A DNA stretch of 64,000 nt from Microbulbifer sp. YPW1. Its GTDB lineage: Bacteria; Pseudomonadota; Gammaproteobacteria; Pseudomonadales; Cellvibrionaceae. Each line of letters begins with the position of its first letter. The stretch's first letter is position 1. Under the pieces are notes generated by a model. The model did not search any database. It worked only from the letters and a program-made list of their open reading frames with translations, and was not told where the DNA came from. Below are positions 9,129-19,511 of this stretch, in pieces. The stretch is taken from the NCBI RefSeq assembly GCF_013367775.1, contig NZ_CP055157.1, forward strand, positions 1,653,001 through 1,717,000, written 5' to 3'. Both the position numbers and the translations under genes were made by a program.

Positions 9129-9785
9129 ATGCAGCAGTACCAGCGCGACTTTATACAACTGGCCCTGGAGCACGATGTGCTCTGTTTCGGGGATTTTACG
9201 CTGAAATCCGGGCGCCAGAGCCCCTATTTCTTCAATGCCGGCCGATTCCACAGCGGTGCGGCGCTCGCCGCCCTGGGCAATGCCTACGCGGAGGCGATTA
9301 TTGCCTCTGGAGTGGAGTTTGATGTCATCTTCGGACCGGCCTACAAGGGCATCCCGCTGGGTGCGGTGACCGCGGTGGCACTGGCGCAGAAAGGGGTAGA
9401 TAAACCCTTCTGTTACAACCGGAAAGAGGCCAAGGACCACGGCGAGGGCGGAACCTTAGTGGGTGCGCCGCTTAAAGGCAAGGTTTTGATTATTGATGAT
9501 GTCATTACCGCCGGCACGGCGGTGCGTGAGGTCATGCAGATCATCAAGGCCGAGGGTGCCGAACCCGCCGGTGTGGTGATCGGTCTGAATCGTCAGGAAA
9601 AGGCGAATGACGACACCGACCTGTCCGCCATTCAACTGGTGGAGCAGGAATACAGTATTCCTGTGATCGGTATTGTGGAATTGGACGATATTATTTCCTA
9701 TCTTAAGTCCGAGGCTGCCAGCGAAGAGCTGTTGCAGCGTATCATCGACTATCGGCAGCAATACGGCGTGCGTACTGAGGGGTAA
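9129..9785 (+). CDS. pyrE: Orotate phosphoribosyltransferase
   Basis: This enzyme converts orotate and PRPP to orotidine 5'-phosphate in pyrimidine synthesis. The 218 residues show [19 protein letters not shown], the catalytic-loop region [12 protein letters not shown] and the PRPP-binding motif [13 protein letters not shown]. The start is placed at the family N-terminus ([13 protein letters not shown]); the Shine-Dalgarno sequence there is poor. It is divergent from crc. Confidence 0.97.
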   Translation: MQQYQRDFIQLALEHDVLCFGDFTLKSGRQSPYFFNAGRFHSGAALAALGNAYAEAIIASGVEFDVIFGPAYKGIPLGAVTAVALAQKGVDKPFCYNRKEAKDHGEGGTLVGAPLKGKVLIIDDVITAGTAVREVMQIIKAEGAEPAGVVIGLNRQEKANDDTDLSAIQLVEQEYSIPVIGIVELDDIISYLKSEAASEELLQRIIDYRQQYGVRTEG

Positions 9786-9882
9786 AGCCCTCTCCTCGTC
9801 AGTTATTGGTACCGGGGCACTAGGGACGAGTGCTAGAGGTCAAAACTTGAACGATGTACGCAATATATAAGAAGAGGCACGT

Positions 9883-10479
9883 TTGAAAACCGCAATAGCG
9901 CTGGCATTGGCCGGCGCCTTTCTGACAATGGACGTCGGAGCCGCAGACCAGGGGTGGAATGGCAAGAAGCTATACCGCTATACCAACGAACACGGTGTTC
10001 AGGTGCTGGATGACGTGGTGCCCCCGCGCTATGTGGCTGGTGGTTATGAGGTTCTGACCGCGACTGGCCGGGTGCTGGAGGTGGTGGAGCCGGAGCTGAC
10101 GGGCAAGGAGCTGGCGGAGAAGCAGCGTCGCGAGGCGCGCATGGCTGCCGACTTGCAACTGCTCAAGCGCTACAACAGCGTTGCCGACATCGAATCCGCG
10201 CGCAAGCGCAAGCTTGCCATCGTACAGCAGGATATGGCGATCCTGCGTTCCAATTTAGCTTCCCTCAACCGACAGATCGAAAGCGAAGAATCCTCGGCGG
10301 CGCGCACACAGCGCAACGGCGGTACGGTTTCCCCGGAGCTGCTGCAGCGGATTGAGAATTTGCGCAAAGAGGTTGAGGTGGTTAGCGAGCGTCTGGCATT
10401 GCGCAAAAAGGAAGCGGTAACGATCAACAGCGAGTTCGACCACGCCGCCAACCGCTATCAGGAAATCGCGGGGAAATAG
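9883..10479 (+). CDS. Exported DUF4124-like coiled-coil protein
   Basis: The 198-residue protein has a signal peptide (about 1-20) and then a short beta region, KLYRYTNEHGVQVLDDVVP, typical of DUF4124-type periplasmic proteins. From about residue 75 to the end it is a long charged coiled coil. The start is TTG, supported by AGAGG six to seven bases upstream. Function is unknown; an envelope role is likely from the export signal. It lies about 100 bases after pyrE and could share its transcript. Confidence 0.75.
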   Translation: MKTAIALALAGAFLTMDVGAADQGWNGKKLYRYTNEHGVQVLDDVVPPRYVAGGYEVLTATGRVLEVVEPELTGKELAEKQRREARMAADLQLLKRYNSVADIESARKRKLAIVQQDMAILRSNLASLNRQIESEESSAARTQRNGGTVSPELLQRIENLRKEVEVVSERLALRKKEAVTINSEFDHAANRYQEIAGK

Positions 10480-10507
10480 GTTTTCCTGCTGGTTTTGAAG
10501 TGGGCCC

Positions 10508-10630
10508 GTGGGCGGTGAAGCACCGGGCAAAGCATTTCAAAATCGCTGTGAACCCATCCCTGGGCGCTCCGGCGCCGCCATCCATGGCGACGACGGTTTT
10601 GAAAAACTTTCCCCGGTACTTCCCCTTCGA
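10508..10630 (+). repeat. Cruciform intergenic element, copy A
   Basis: Ends are GTGGGCGG (10508) and CTTCGA (10630). The outer arms are imperfect: TTTCAAAATCG on the left pairs with CGGTTTTGAAA on the right, and CCGGG/CCCGG pair further out. Inner hairpin 1 is CCCA-TCCC-TGGG. Inner hairpin 2 is CGCCAT-CC-ATGGCG (10576-10589). It lies between two convergent genes and is the most degraded copy in the window. Confidence 0.8.
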
Positions 10631-10678
10631 TTCTGGGCACTGCGCATCGTTGTGAATAGTGCGCCTGAAAAAGAATTG

Positions 10679-11290
10679 TTACCCCTGCGCAGCCAGCGCA
10701 CTCTCCCTGAAGAATCCTGCAACTAGCACCGGCCACTGCTCAGCCCAGAATTCGGTGGGCTTGCGCTTGAAACCACTGCGCACGTACTGAACGATACGGC
10801 CCTCGGCGCTGGCCAGCAGCAGGTTGGCCGCGGCGGTCAGGGGGATGGCGGGGCGCAGTTGCTCGCGCAGTTCCGCTTCGCGCAGGATCTGCTTGAGCTG
10901 GGTTTCCAGACGGTCGAACAGCTGCAGAATACGGCCGTGCAGACGCTCGGTTTCACCGGTCAGTGCGTCGCCGGTGAGAAGGCGGGTGATGCCGGGGTTG
11001 CGTTCGCAGAAGGCGAGCAGCAGGTGCAGGATTTTCTGGCAGCGGGCCAGTGCGCTGGGCTCATCCTGCATGATGATCTTGATGCGGCTGAAGATGGTTT
11101 CTTCGATGAATTCGATCAGCCCTTCGAACATCTTGGATTTACTGGGGAAGTGGCGGTAGAGCGCCGCTTCGGAGAACCCCACCTCTTTGGCCAGTGCGGC
11201 GGTGGTGATACGGGCGCCGGGGCTGGCTTCCAGCATGTGGGCCAGGGCCTGCAGGATCTGCTGGCGCCGATTGATTTTTTCGCTGCTCAT
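10679..11290 (-). CDS. slmA: Nucleoid occlusion factor SlmA (TetR family)
   Basis: The 203-residue TetR-fold protein binds SlmA sites on DNA and blocks FtsZ assembly over the nucleoid. The N-terminal helix-turn-helix includes [21 protein letters not shown], followed by [16 protein letters not shown], a SlmA signature. The ligand/FtsZ-binding domain contains [24 protein letters not shown]. It is on the same strand as and 217 bases downstream of argB, with its own putative promoter between. Confidence 0.96.
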   Translation of the reverse strand: MSSEKINRRQQILQALAHMLEASPGARITTAALAKEVGFSEAALYRHFPSKSKMFEGLIEFIEETIFSRIKIIMQDEPSALARCQKILHLLLAFCERNPGITRLLTGDALTGETERLHGRILQLFDRLETQLKQILREAELREQLRPAIPLTAAANLLLASAEGRIVQYVRSGFKRKPTEFWAEQWPVLVAGFFRESALAAQG

Positions 11291-11404
11291 GAACTGCCTT
11301 TACCCGGAATATTCAGCCGGGAACTGATTTTGTTGTTGTACCGGTATGGTTCTCGTTGCGCGGCTTTTAAGCGTTTGTGTTGTGAGCGGGGTGTCAGAAG
11401 CCCG

Positions 11405-11433
11405 TTATAAGTCGCAGAAAAGCGCATTGTCCG
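11405..11433 (-). promoter_or_regulatory. Putative sigma-70 promoter for slmA
   Basis: Read on the minus strand, CGGACA and TTATAA are separated by 17 bases. The start site would be near 11398, giving a leader of about 108 bases. The -10 is strong and the -35 is a partial match. Confidence 0.45.
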
Positions 11434-11507
11434 GCGGCAGAATCGTAACCATTCGCCGCCGCGGCATCAATTGTTAGTGCCTGTTAACAACGGTAATGTG
11501 ATGGAAA

Positions 11508-12476
<969 letters not shown>

Positions 12477-12496
12477 TTACTGCTCGGATCGGTTGA

Positions 12497-14845
12497 TCAG
12501 CCCGGAATCTTCAGGGCGGGATCGATGGACTGAAGCTGGATCGCCACAATCTTGCGGATACGTTCCAGAGCCTGTTCATCGTCGGCTTCAAAGCGCAGGG
12601 TCAGTGCGGCGCCCGTATTGGACGCGCGCACCAGCCCCCAGCCGTCGGCGAATTCGATGCGCAGGCCATCGATGGTATTGAGATCGGCATCGCCAAAGTG
12701 CCCTTGTTCGCGCAGCTTGTCGATGAGGCCAAATTTCCTCTGCTCGGGTACCGGCAGCAGAATTTCCGGGGTGTTGACCATCTGTGGCAGGGAGTCGAGC
12801 AGCTCGTCGAGGGACTGTTCGCGCAGGGCCATGATTTCCAGCACCCGCGCCGCGGCGTAGATGCCGTCGTCGAAGCCGTACCAGCGATCCTTGATAAAGA
12901 TGTGCCCGGAGAGCTCGCCACCGAGCAGCGCGCCGGTCTCGAGCATTTTTTCTTTCATCGGCGCGTGGCCGGTTTTCCACATCACCGGGCGACCACCGTA
13001 CTGGGTGACGAGATCTGCCAGCGCGCGGGTGCTCTTCACATCGAACACGATATCCGAGCCCGGGTTGCGCGCGAGGATATCCCGCGCCAGCAGCATCACC
13101 AGTTGATCTGCCCATACGATCCGGCCGCTGGCGGTAACCAGGGTGACGCGATCGCCGTCGCCGTCGAGCGCGATGCCCAGGTCGGCGCCCTCGCCTTTGA
13201 CCGCGGTGATCAGATCCTGCAGGTTCTCCGGCCGCGATGGGTCCGGCGCGTGATTGGGGAAGTTGCCATCTACTTCGCAGTAGAGGGTTTCCACTTCACA
13301 GCCCAGTTGTTCAAACAGTTCCGGGGCGAGCTCGGAGGTGGCGCCGTTGCCGGCGTCGATGACGATACGCGGCTGGCCCGCGAGCGCCACGTCGTTGAAG
13401 ATCTCGTCGATGTAGGTTTCGCTAATATCCTGGCGGCTGTTGCTGGCCTCGCCGCTGGCGAACTTGCCGGACTGCATCAGCGTGCGCAATTTCTGCAGGC
13501 GATTGTCTGCCAGCGGGCGGCCGTTCATCACGATCTTGAAGCCGTTGTACTCAGCGGGGTTGTGGCTTGCCGTTACCATCACACCGCTGTTGGCATTTTT
13601 GCCCCGTGCGCAGGCGAAATAGAGTAACGGCGACGGCACCAGCCCCAGGTCCACGGCGTTACAGCCGCTCTCCAGAATGCCCTCGATCAGGCAGTCCCGC
13701 AGCAGCTCACTGCTGTTGCGTCCATCGCGCCCTACCAGCAGCAGTTTTTCCCCGGCTTGCAGTGCAATGGTGCCCAGCGCGCGGCCCAGCTGATAGGCAA
13801 AGGGCTCGTTGATTTCCTCCCCGGCAATGCCGCGGATATCGTACGCGCGGAACACATGTGCGGGGATTTCGGTGCTGGGTGTGCGCATCAACGCACCGGT
13901 TGCAGGAGCCTGCTTCGCAGGTGCGGCGGGTGCGGGTGCCGGCGCGGCGGCGACCGCAGCCAGGTGGTCATCGCTGGCCGGGGGCGGCGCATGCAGGTCT
14001 TCTTTGCGCAGGCCTTTTTTGGCTGGCGCGCGACCGCTGCGCGTAGATTTCTCCCAGGGGGCGGCATCGCCTTCGGCGGGAACCAGGGTGCGCAGCGCGA
14101 ACAGGGTTGCGAGCAGCCCGATCAGCGCCGCTGCGTAAATCCAGTAGGCCGCGATACTGTGATCCCCGGCAAAGGCTGTGGACGGGGTAAACACCAGCTG
14201 CAGATAGGAGCCGGCGATGGGTGCGCTGACCGCATCTCCACCGGCAGCGCTGCCGGGAGACTGCCAAAGTCCGCGCGCGGGGCCGTCCGGGAACTGTTGC
14301 ATGATCTGGAAACTGCCCGGATTCTGGTCGAGCTGGTCCAGGGCGCGCTGGAATACGCTGAATGGCTGGCTGATCAGCAGTGCGCCGTCGCTTTCCGCGC
14401 GGGCGCTGTACAGTTGCCACTGCTTGTCGCTGCCGCGCAGGAATTCAGGTTTTGGCTGCCCGTCTTCACGGCTGCGCTTCAGCAGGTCGACCAGCGCGAA
14501 ATCCAGTGGCGGATTACCGGTACCCACCTGCAGTTGATCGGGCGTAAAAAACTGTATTGAAGCCTGCGTCAGCGTGCGGCTCGGGGTGCCGGTTGCGGAT
14601 TTTCGGACACTCTTCAGGTCATCGAGCTTTTGCTGGCGTGCACTGAAAAAATCCCCAAGCTGCTGCGCATAGCCGTCCGCCAGTTGCTGCGCGGCGCTGC
14701 GCACGCTGTCGGCATTGTGTCCCTGGATAACATTGGTCATCAGCAGGTGCGCACCACCCAGCCACACCGCCGCTGCCAGCAGTGCGGGCAGCGTCAGGCC
14801 GCTGTGCCACAGGGGTTTTGTTTGCGATTGAATATGTGAAGCCAC
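12497..14845 (-). CDS. algC: Phosphomannomutase/phosphoglucomutase with N-terminal membrane module
   Basis: The 782-residue protein has two parts. Residues 1-255 form a membrane-anchored module: one helix at about 18-40, a periplasmic stretch of about 190 residues, and a second helix at about 232-252. A Pro/Ala linker (about 288-318) leads to a complete alpha-D-phosphohexomutase. This carries catalytic Ser427 in TASHNP, the metal loop DGDGDR, the sugar loop GELSGH and the phosphate site RASNTGAALTLRFE. The enzyme interconverts mannose and glucose 1- and 6-phosphates for exopolysaccharide and LPS. Long AlgC forms with this membrane module are known in pseudomonads. It sits between coaBC and argB, but dut, usually found before it in Pseudomonas, is absent. 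Confidence 0.95.
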   Translation of the reverse strand: MASHIQSQTKPLWHSGLTLPALLAAAVWLGGAHLLMTNVIQGHNADSVRSAAQQLADGYAQQLGDFFSARQQKLDDLKSVRKSATGTPSRTLTQASIQFFTPDQLQVGTGNPPLDFALVDLLKRSREDGQPKPEFLRGSDKQWQLYSARAESDGALLISQPFSVFQRALDQLDQNPGSFQIMQQFPDGPARGLWQSPGSAAGGDAVSAPIAGSYLQLVFTPSTAFAGDHSIAAYWIYAAALIGLLATLFALRTLVPAEGDAAPWEKSTRSGRAPAKKGLRKEDLHAPPPASDDHLAAVAAAPAPAPAAPAKQAPATGALMRTPSTEIPAHVFRAYDIRGIAGEEINEPFAYQLGRALGTIALQAGEKLLLVGRDGRNSSELLRDCLIEGILESGCNAVDLGLVPSPLLYFACARGKNANSGVMVTASHNPAEYNGFKIVMNGRPLADNRLQKLRTLMQSGKFASGEASNSRQDISETYIDEIFNDVALAGQPRIVIDAGNGATSELAPELFEQLGCEVETLYCEVDGNFPNHAPDPSRPENLQDLITAVKGEGADLGIALDGDGDRVTLVTASGRIVWADQLVMLLARDILARNPGSDIVFDVKSTRALADLVTQYGGRPVMWKTGHAPMKEKMLETGALLGGELSGHIFIKDRWYGFDDGIYAAARVLEIMALREQSLDELLDSLPQMVNTPEILLPVPEQRKFGLIDKLREQGHFGDADLNTIDGLRIEFADGWGLVRASNTGAALTLRFEADDEQALERIRKIVAIQLQSIDPALKIPG

Positions 14846-14945
14846 GACTTGTGCAGTCTCCCAGTCTTCCCAGACCAGCCCCCGGACCGGTTCAGTATTG
14901 TCTGAATCTTGTGTGTTGTTGTTTCTTGTTCGGCTTTTATAAGCG

Positions 14946-16166
14946 CTAAATATTGCTGGCGGGGAAAGCCCGCGCCGCGATCAGTGCAACCAGTTGCGTT
15001 GCCAGTTCAGATTTCAGTGCCGCCGGCAATGGCTGCTCACCATCGCGATCGATAACCGTCACCTGATTGCGATCACTGTTGAAGCCCCCTGCAGGATCGC
15101 TCACATCGTTGGCGATGATCATGTCCAGATTCTTGCGCGCCAGCTTGCCCTTGGCGTGCTCGGCCACCTTTTCGGTTTCCGCGGCAAAGCCGACTACAAA
15201 CGGGCGCTTGTGCTCGCGTCCGGCAATGGCGGCGACGATGTCCGGGTTTTTCACCAGCTGCAGCACATCGCTGTCATTGCCATCTTCTTTCTTGATCTTC
15301 TGCGCGGCGACCACTGCCGGGCGGAAGTCCACCACCGCAGCGGCGGCGATAAACAGGTCGCAGTTGTCTGCGGCGGTTTCCGCAGCCCGATGCATATCCT
15401 CGGTACTGACCACATCCACGCGCGTGACCCCGGCGGGGGTATCGAGGCGCACCGGTCCGGCAATCAGCGTGACGTCAGCGCCGGCGCGCGCGGCGGCAGC
15501 GGCAATGGCAAAGCCCATCTTGCCGGAACTGTGGTTGCTCAGGTAGCGCACCGGATCCAGTGCCTCGCGGGTGGGGCCGGCGGTGATGGTGACCTTCTTG
15601 CCTGCCAGCACCGGTTCCGGGGCGATGGTATTGATCAGCCCCTCGACGATATCCAGCGGCTCGAGCATACGCCCGGGGCCCACGTCGCCGCAGGCCTGGC
15701 TACCGGCATCCGGGCCAAGCAGCGTGGCGCCGCGATCGCGCAGGGTTTGCGCGTTGTCCTGGGTCGCGCTGTTGCGCCACATCGCCTGGTTCATAGCCGG
15801 GGCCAGCACCAGGGGTGCCTCGCTGGCCAGGCACAGGGTCGTCAGCAGATCGTCGGCCATGCCCGCGGCGAGCTTGGCCATCACACTGGCACTGGCGGGG
15901 GCGATCAGGATTACGTCCGCCCATTTGGCCAGCTCGATATGCCCCATTGCGGCCTCGGCAGCCGGGTCCAGCAGGTCGGTATGCACCGGGTTACCGGACA
16001 GTGCCTGGAAAGTGAGCGGCTGTACGAACGCGCGGGCACCAGCGCTCATGACCACGCGCACGGTGGCGCCGCGATCCTGGAGCCTGCGTACCAGGTCGGC
16101 GCTTTTATAGGCGGCGATGCCGCCGGTAACACCGAGCAGTATCCGTTTATCGGCCAGAGAGGGCAT
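14946..16166 (-). CDS. coaBC: Bifunctional phosphopantothenoylcysteine decarboxylase / phosphopantothenate-cysteine ligase
   Basis: This enzyme carries out two steps of coenzyme A synthesis. In 406 residues, the N-terminal flavoprotein decarboxylase shows LLGVTGGIAAYKSADLVRRL, the active-site PAMNQAMW and GSQACGDVGPGRM. The C-terminal ligase shows VTITAGPTREALDPVRYLSN(HSSGKMG). The start at 16166 matches the family; 23 additional upstream codons are unlikely to be translated. It is divergent from radC, as in E. coli (dfp/radC). Confidence 0.96.
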   Translation of the reverse strand: MPSLADKRILLGVTGGIAAYKSADLVRRLQDRGATVRVVMSAGARAFVQPLTFQALSGNPVHTDLLDPAAEAAMGHIELAKWADVILIAPASASVMAKLAAGMADDLLTTLCLASEAPLVLAPAMNQAMWRNSATQDNAQTLRDRGATLLGPDAGSQACGDVGPGRMLEPLDIVEGLINTIAPEPVLAGKKVTITAGPTREALDPVRYLSNHSSGKMGFAIAAAAARAGADVTLIAGPVRLDTPAGVTRVDVVSTEDMHRAAETAADNCDLFIAAAAVVDFRPAVVAAQKIKKEDGNDSDVLQLVKNPDIVAAIAGREHKRPFVVGFAAETEKVAEHAKGKLARKNLDMIIANDVSDPAGGFNSDRNQVTVIDRDGEQPLPAALKSELATQLVALIAARAFPASNI

Positions 16167-16307
16167 ATTCTGTGGTTCCGGAACTCTGAGAACGCGTAAG
16201 ATTACCATTTTAGCGCCTGTGGCAATACGGCCCATGGGCAGCAGTAATTAGCGCGCAATGGAAGCGAGCATTCACTTTGACTATGTGGTTCTGCCCAGGG
16301 AGGGGAT

Positions 16308-16982
16308 ATGGCGATTACGGATTGGCCGGCAGAGGAGCGGCCGCGGGAAAAGCTGCTGGCCAGGGGCGCGCAGGCGTTGTCCGATGCCGAGCTGCTGGCA
16401 ATCTTCCTGCGCACCGGCCTGCCCGGGGTTTCCGCGGTGGATCTGGCGCGCCAGTTGCTGGCGGATTTTGGCGGCCTGCGACCATTGCTGGAGGCCGATC
16501 GCAAGGCATTCTGTGCGGGCAAGGGGCTCGGCGATGCGAAGTTTGTGCAGCTGCAGGCGGTGCTGGAGATGGGCCGTCGTCACCTGGCGGAAGGCCTGCA
16601 GCGCTCGGATGCCCTCACCAGTCCCCAGGCGGTGCGCGACTATTTATCCGCGCAATTGCGCCACCGCACCCGCGAGGTCTTCTGTTGCCTGTTCCTGGAC
16701 AGTCAGCACCGGGTGATTGCCTATGAAGAGCTGTTTGAGGGCACCCTGAACGCGGCCAGCGTGTATCCGCGGGAGGTGGTGCAGGCGGCGCTGGCCAAAG
16801 GCGCAGCGGCTGTGATCCTTGCCCACAACCACCCTTCCGGGGTCAGCGAGCCCAGCCAGGCGGATATCCACATCACCGGCCGGCTGAAGGACGCCCTGGC
16901 GCTGGTGGATATCCGGGTGCTGGACCATCTGATTGTCGGTGAAGGGGGTGGTTGTTCCTTCGCCGAGCGAGGACTGCTTTAA
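16308..16982 (+). CDS. radC: RadC family JAB/MPN domain protein
   Basis: The 224-residue protein has an N-terminal helix-hairpin-helix-like domain ([21 protein letters not shown]) and a C-terminal JAMM metalloprotease-like domain. The latter includes the zinc-ligand motif [14 protein letters not shown] and the upstream glutamate in PREVV. Its historical link to DNA repair is doubtful and no biochemical role is settled. It is followed by rpmB-rpmG-mutM as in E. coli, but a repeat element and a separate promoter lie between. Confidence 0.96.
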   Translation: MAITDWPAEERPREKLLARGAQALSDAELLAIFLRTGLPGVSAVDLARQLLADFGGLRPLLEADRKAFCAGKGLGDAKFVQLQAVLEMGRRHLAEGLQRSDALTSPQAVRDYLSAQLRHRTREVFCCLFLDSQHRVIAYEELFEGTLNAASVYPREVVQAALAKGAAAVILAHNHPSGVSEPSQADIHITGRLKDALALVDIRVLDHLIVGEGGGCSFAERGLL

Positions 16983-17018
16983 TCCGGGCTGCTGGTGCAG
17001 GTGGGTGTAGCGGGCGCG

Positions 17019-17137
17019 GTGGCGGCCAAGTGCCGGGGCGGGCTTTCGAAATCGCTGTGAACCCATCCCTGGGCGCTCCGGCGGCGACTTCCTGTCGCCG
17101 ACGGTTTCGAAAGCCCGCCCCGGCACCTGACCTTCTC
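17019..17137 (+). repeat. Cruciform intergenic element, copy B
   Basis: GTGGCGG begins at 17019 and a CCTTC end lies at 17131. The outer arms, 17030-17051 and 17105-17126, are perfectly complementary over 22 bp and contain the self-complementary TTTCGAAA. Inner hairpin 1 is CCCA-TCCC-TGGG. Hairpin 2 is CGGCGAC-TTCCT-GTCGCCG. It lies between radC and the rpmB promoter. Confidence 0.92.
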
Positions 17138-17241
17138 ATCGCGGTTCTAGCCCCCGCGGCCTGCTTTCGGGCGCCATCAAGTTGGTTTTTCCGCCCTTGA
17201 CCCAAAGTGGCCGCCCAGACAGCAAAAAAACTGGTCAAAAC

Positions 17242-17270
17242 TTGCCCCACCCAGGGTGTTCTGGTATAAA
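17242..17270 (+). promoter_or_regulatory. Sigma-70 promoter of rpmB-rpmG
   Basis: TTGCCC (17242-17247) and TATAAA (17265-17270) are separated by exactly 17 bases and followed by a GC-rich discriminator (ACGCCGC). That combination is typical of growth-rate-controlled ribosomal promoters. The leader to rpmB is about 115 bases. Confidence 0.82.
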
Positions 17271-17391
17271 ACGCCGCTCTTTGCGGCCGGGCCAGATTCT
17301 GTACAGATCCCGCGGTCGCGCTGGATACCGAATTTAGTCCCTGCCCCGCCCCCGAGCTGAGGGCACGAGAGTTATTGAAGAGGCCAATCAG

Positions 17392-17628
17392 ATGTCTAAG
17401 GTATGTCAGGTAACCGGCAAGCGCCCGGTAACCGGAAACAACGTTTCTCACGCCAAAAACCGCACCAAGCGTCGCTTCGTGCCGAACCTGCAGTCACACC
17501 GTTTCTGGGTGGAAGCAGAGAAGCGCTTCGTTAAACTGCGTGTTTCTACTAAAGGTATGCGCATTATCGATAAGAAAGGTATCGATACCGTACTGGCAGA
17601 GCTGCGCAAGCGCGGCGAGAAAGTTTAA
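17392..17628 (+). CDS. rpmB: 50S ribosomal protein L28
   Basis: This 78-residue large-subunit protein starts [17 protein letters not shown] and carries the [13 protein letters not shown] basic core. Only one cysteine (Cys5) is present, so it is the zinc-free form. GAGG lies upstream. It forms an operon with rpmG 32 bases downstream. Confidence 0.98.
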   Translation: MSKVCQVTGKRPVTGNNVSHAKNRTKRRFVPNLQSHRFWVEAEKRFVKLRVSTKGMRIIDKKGIDTVLAELRKRGEKV

Positions 17629-17660
17629 TTACTGCTTAACCGCAGATTGGAGACAGAACA

Positions 17661-17816
17661 ATGCGTGACAAGATTCGCCTGAATTCCAGCGCCGGCACCG
17701 GCCACTTCTACACCACTGACAAGAACAAGCGCAACATGCCTGAGAAAATGGAGATCAAAAAATACGATCCCGTTGTTCGCAAGCACGTTATGTACAAGGA
17801 AGGCAAAATCAAGTAA
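17661..17816 (+). CDS. rpmG: 50S ribosomal protein L33
   Basis: This 51-residue protein begins [19 protein letters not shown] and ends [19 protein letters not shown], a full-length L33. It contains no cysteine, so it is the zinc-independent form. A GGAGA sequence lies nine bases before the ATG. It is the last gene of the rpmB-rpmG operon, with a strong terminator 22 bases after the stop. Confidence 0.98.
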   Translation: MRDKIRLNSSAGTGHFYTTDKNKRNMPEKMEIKKYDPVVRKHVMYKEGKIK

Positions 17817-17837
17817 TTGATTGCCTTGCTAGTTCGC

Positions 17838-17865
17838 AAAAAAGCCCGGTTTTCCGGGCTTTTTT
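17838..17865 (+). terminator. Intrinsic terminator of rpmB-rpmG
   Basis: AAAAAAGCCCGG (17838-17849) pairs with CCGGGCTTTTTT (17854-17865) around a TTTT loop. The U6 run makes it a strong terminator, and the A6 run allows function on the other strand. Confidence 0.95.
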
Positions 17866-17907
17866 GTGTCTGGAAAAAACTACTGTACGTCGACGCTAAG
17901 GCTTCGA

Positions 17908-18015
17908 TAGTGTCTCCCCTTTGCCAGACCTTCAAAAACAGGATGTTTTTGCAGAGCCCCCATGGATGGGTTCACGGCGTGTCTGGCGAAGGGGAGACAC
18001 TAGCGGAGCCGCCAC
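17908..18015 (-). repeat. Cruciform intergenic element, copy C
   Basis: This copy is in the reverse orientation, ending CCGCCAC at 18015. Arms 17908-17929 and 17981-18002 pair over 22 bp with one G-T position. Hairpin 2 is CAAAAAC-AGGAT-GTTTTTG; hairpin 1 is CCCAT-GG-ATGGG. It ends 34-47 bases before the mutM start. It is shorter than the other copies because its far end is not recognisable. Confidence 0.88.
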
Positions 18016-18049
18016 TCAATCAGCTAGTGGCGCCCCGGAACCTATTAAG

Positions 18050-18865
18050 ATGCCTGAACTACCAGAAGTAGAAACCACCAAACGCGGACTGGCCCCCCAC
18101 CTGGAAGGCCGCAAGGTAAAGCTGTGCGAAATCCGCCAGCACAGCCTGCGCTGGCCCGTGGACGCGGATTTTGCGGAGAAGATCCAGGGCGCCCGTATCC
18201 AGCGCCTGGACCGACGCGCCAAATACCTGCTGGTGGAAACCGACAAGGGCCTCGCGATCTGGCACCTGGGCATGTCCGGTAGCCTGCGTATCGTCGATGG
18301 CAAACTGCCTCCGGAGAAACACGACCACATCGACTGGCTGCTCGACAGCGGCCAACGCCTGCGTTTCCACGACCCCCGCCGCTTCGGTGCGCTACTGTGG
18401 ACCACCGAAGCCATCGCCAACCACGAACTCATCGCCCACCTGGGCCCGGAGCCCCTGAGCGATGACTTTCACGCGGACTACCTGTTCAGCCGCTCCCGCG
18501 GTCGCAAGGCCCCAGTGAAAACCTTCATCATGGGTGGTCGCATCGTCGTCGGTGTCGGCAACATCTACGCCAGCGAAGCCCTGTTTATGGCCGGCATCCG
18601 TCCACAGACCCCGGCCGGAAAAATCTCCCGGCCCCGTTACGAAAAGCTGGTGGAAGCCATCAAAACCGTCCTCGGCAACGCTATCCAACAGGGCGGCACC
18701 ACCTTGCGGGACTTTGTCGGCGGCGACGGCAAGCCCGGCTACTTCGCCCAGCAACTGAACGCATACGGCCGCGCCGGCCAGCCCTGCCCACGCTGCCCCG
18801 GCACCATCCGCGAGCAGATTATCGGCCAGCGCAACACCTTCTTCTGCCCTCGTTGTCAGCGTTAA
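18050..18865 (+). CDS. mutM: Formamidopyrimidine-DNA glycosylase
   Basis: This base-excision enzyme removes 8-oxoguanine and FapyG and cleaves the abasic site. The 271 residues start MPELPEVETTKRGL, where Pro2 (after Met removal) is the Schiff-base nucleophile and Glu3 is catalytic. The helix-two-turn-helix and a C-terminal zinc finger (CPRCPGTI...FFCPRCQR) are intact. The start is set by the obligatory N-terminal proline; upstream in-frame codons come from the adjacent repeat and are not part of the protein. Confidence 0.98.
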   Translation: MPELPEVETTKRGLAPHLEGRKVKLCEIRQHSLRWPVDADFAEKIQGARIQRLDRRAKYLLVETDKGLAIWHLGMSGSLRIVDGKLPPEKHDHIDWLLDSGQRLRFHDPRRFGALLWTTEAIANHELIAHLGPEPLSDDFHADYLFSRSRGRKAPVKTFIMGGRIVVGVGNIYASEALFMAGIRPQTPAGKISRPRYEKLVEAIKTVLGNAIQQGGTTLRDFVGGDGKPGYFAQQLNAYGRAGQPCPRCPGTIREQIIGQRNTFFCPRCQR

Positions 18866-19027
18866 ATGCTCCAACAGCACCGCGACAAGGGTGGGGCGAA
18901 AGGTGAAGCTTCAGTACCAGTTAAGGCGGGTTCCCTGGGACCCGAAATGATTCGCGTGATTCATCCTGAAGCCGTCAGTATAAAATCGCCCAACCTATTT
19001 CATTCATTAAACCGCAATGGAAATGTT

Positions 19028-19501
19028 ATGCAGTTTTTGAAAGGTATCGCAGTGACCCTGCTGTGTTTAGTTTCGTCAAGTGTGCTGTCTGTCGAGTGTC
19101 CGGTGTCTACCGCGCCCAGAGCAATCTTTTCTGAATTGGAGCAACTCGCGAATGAGCGTTTCGAGCCAGATCACGGGAAATATAGTGCAACCTTCAGGAA
19201 CGGTGACAGTGTTACCGCCCGATTTGATCTGTGTGGATTGGGCATTAGTGCGAGCTACTTGATTGAAGGTGACGCTGAAAATTTGTCAGAAAAAATCAGC
19301 TTGTTACTGACACACGTGATTCCTGAGAAAAATTCGGCCAGTGATCTAGCTGCTCGAGTGGTCAGTTATTCCAAGGAAAATTTCCAGCGGGGGCTTACCT
19401 TGCAAGGTGTCAATGGTGATCACTGGGTTCAGATCAAAGAATCTCCTAGCCCCTTGTATTCTGGAATTATCCACTATCGTTGGATTCCGCCAGAGTACTG
19501 A
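19028..19501 (+). CDS. Hypothetical exported protein
   Basis: The 157-residue protein has a signal peptide (about residues 1-21, hydrophobic GIAVTLLCLVSSSVL). It then forms a small alpha/beta domain with two cysteines that could form a disulfide (in VECPVS and FDLCGLG). I do not recognise the family. Codon use is visibly AT-richer than the flanking genes. It ends ten bases before the next unknown gene, whose Shine-Dalgarno sequence overlaps this stop, so the two form a translationally coupled pair. Confidence 0.6.
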   Translation: MQFLKGIAVTLLCLVSSSVLSVECPVSTAPRAIFSELEQLANERFEPDHGKYSATFRNGDSVTARFDLCGLGISASYLIEGDAENLSEKISLLLTHVIPEKNSASDLAARVVSYSKENFQRGLTLQGVNGDHWVQIKESPSPLYSGIIHYRWIPPEY

Positions 19502-19511
19502 GGAGATGGTG

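Noticed and set aside
17921-18049. N-terminal extension of mutM
   Set aside because: The extra codons come from repeat C, and MutM requires proline as residue 2.
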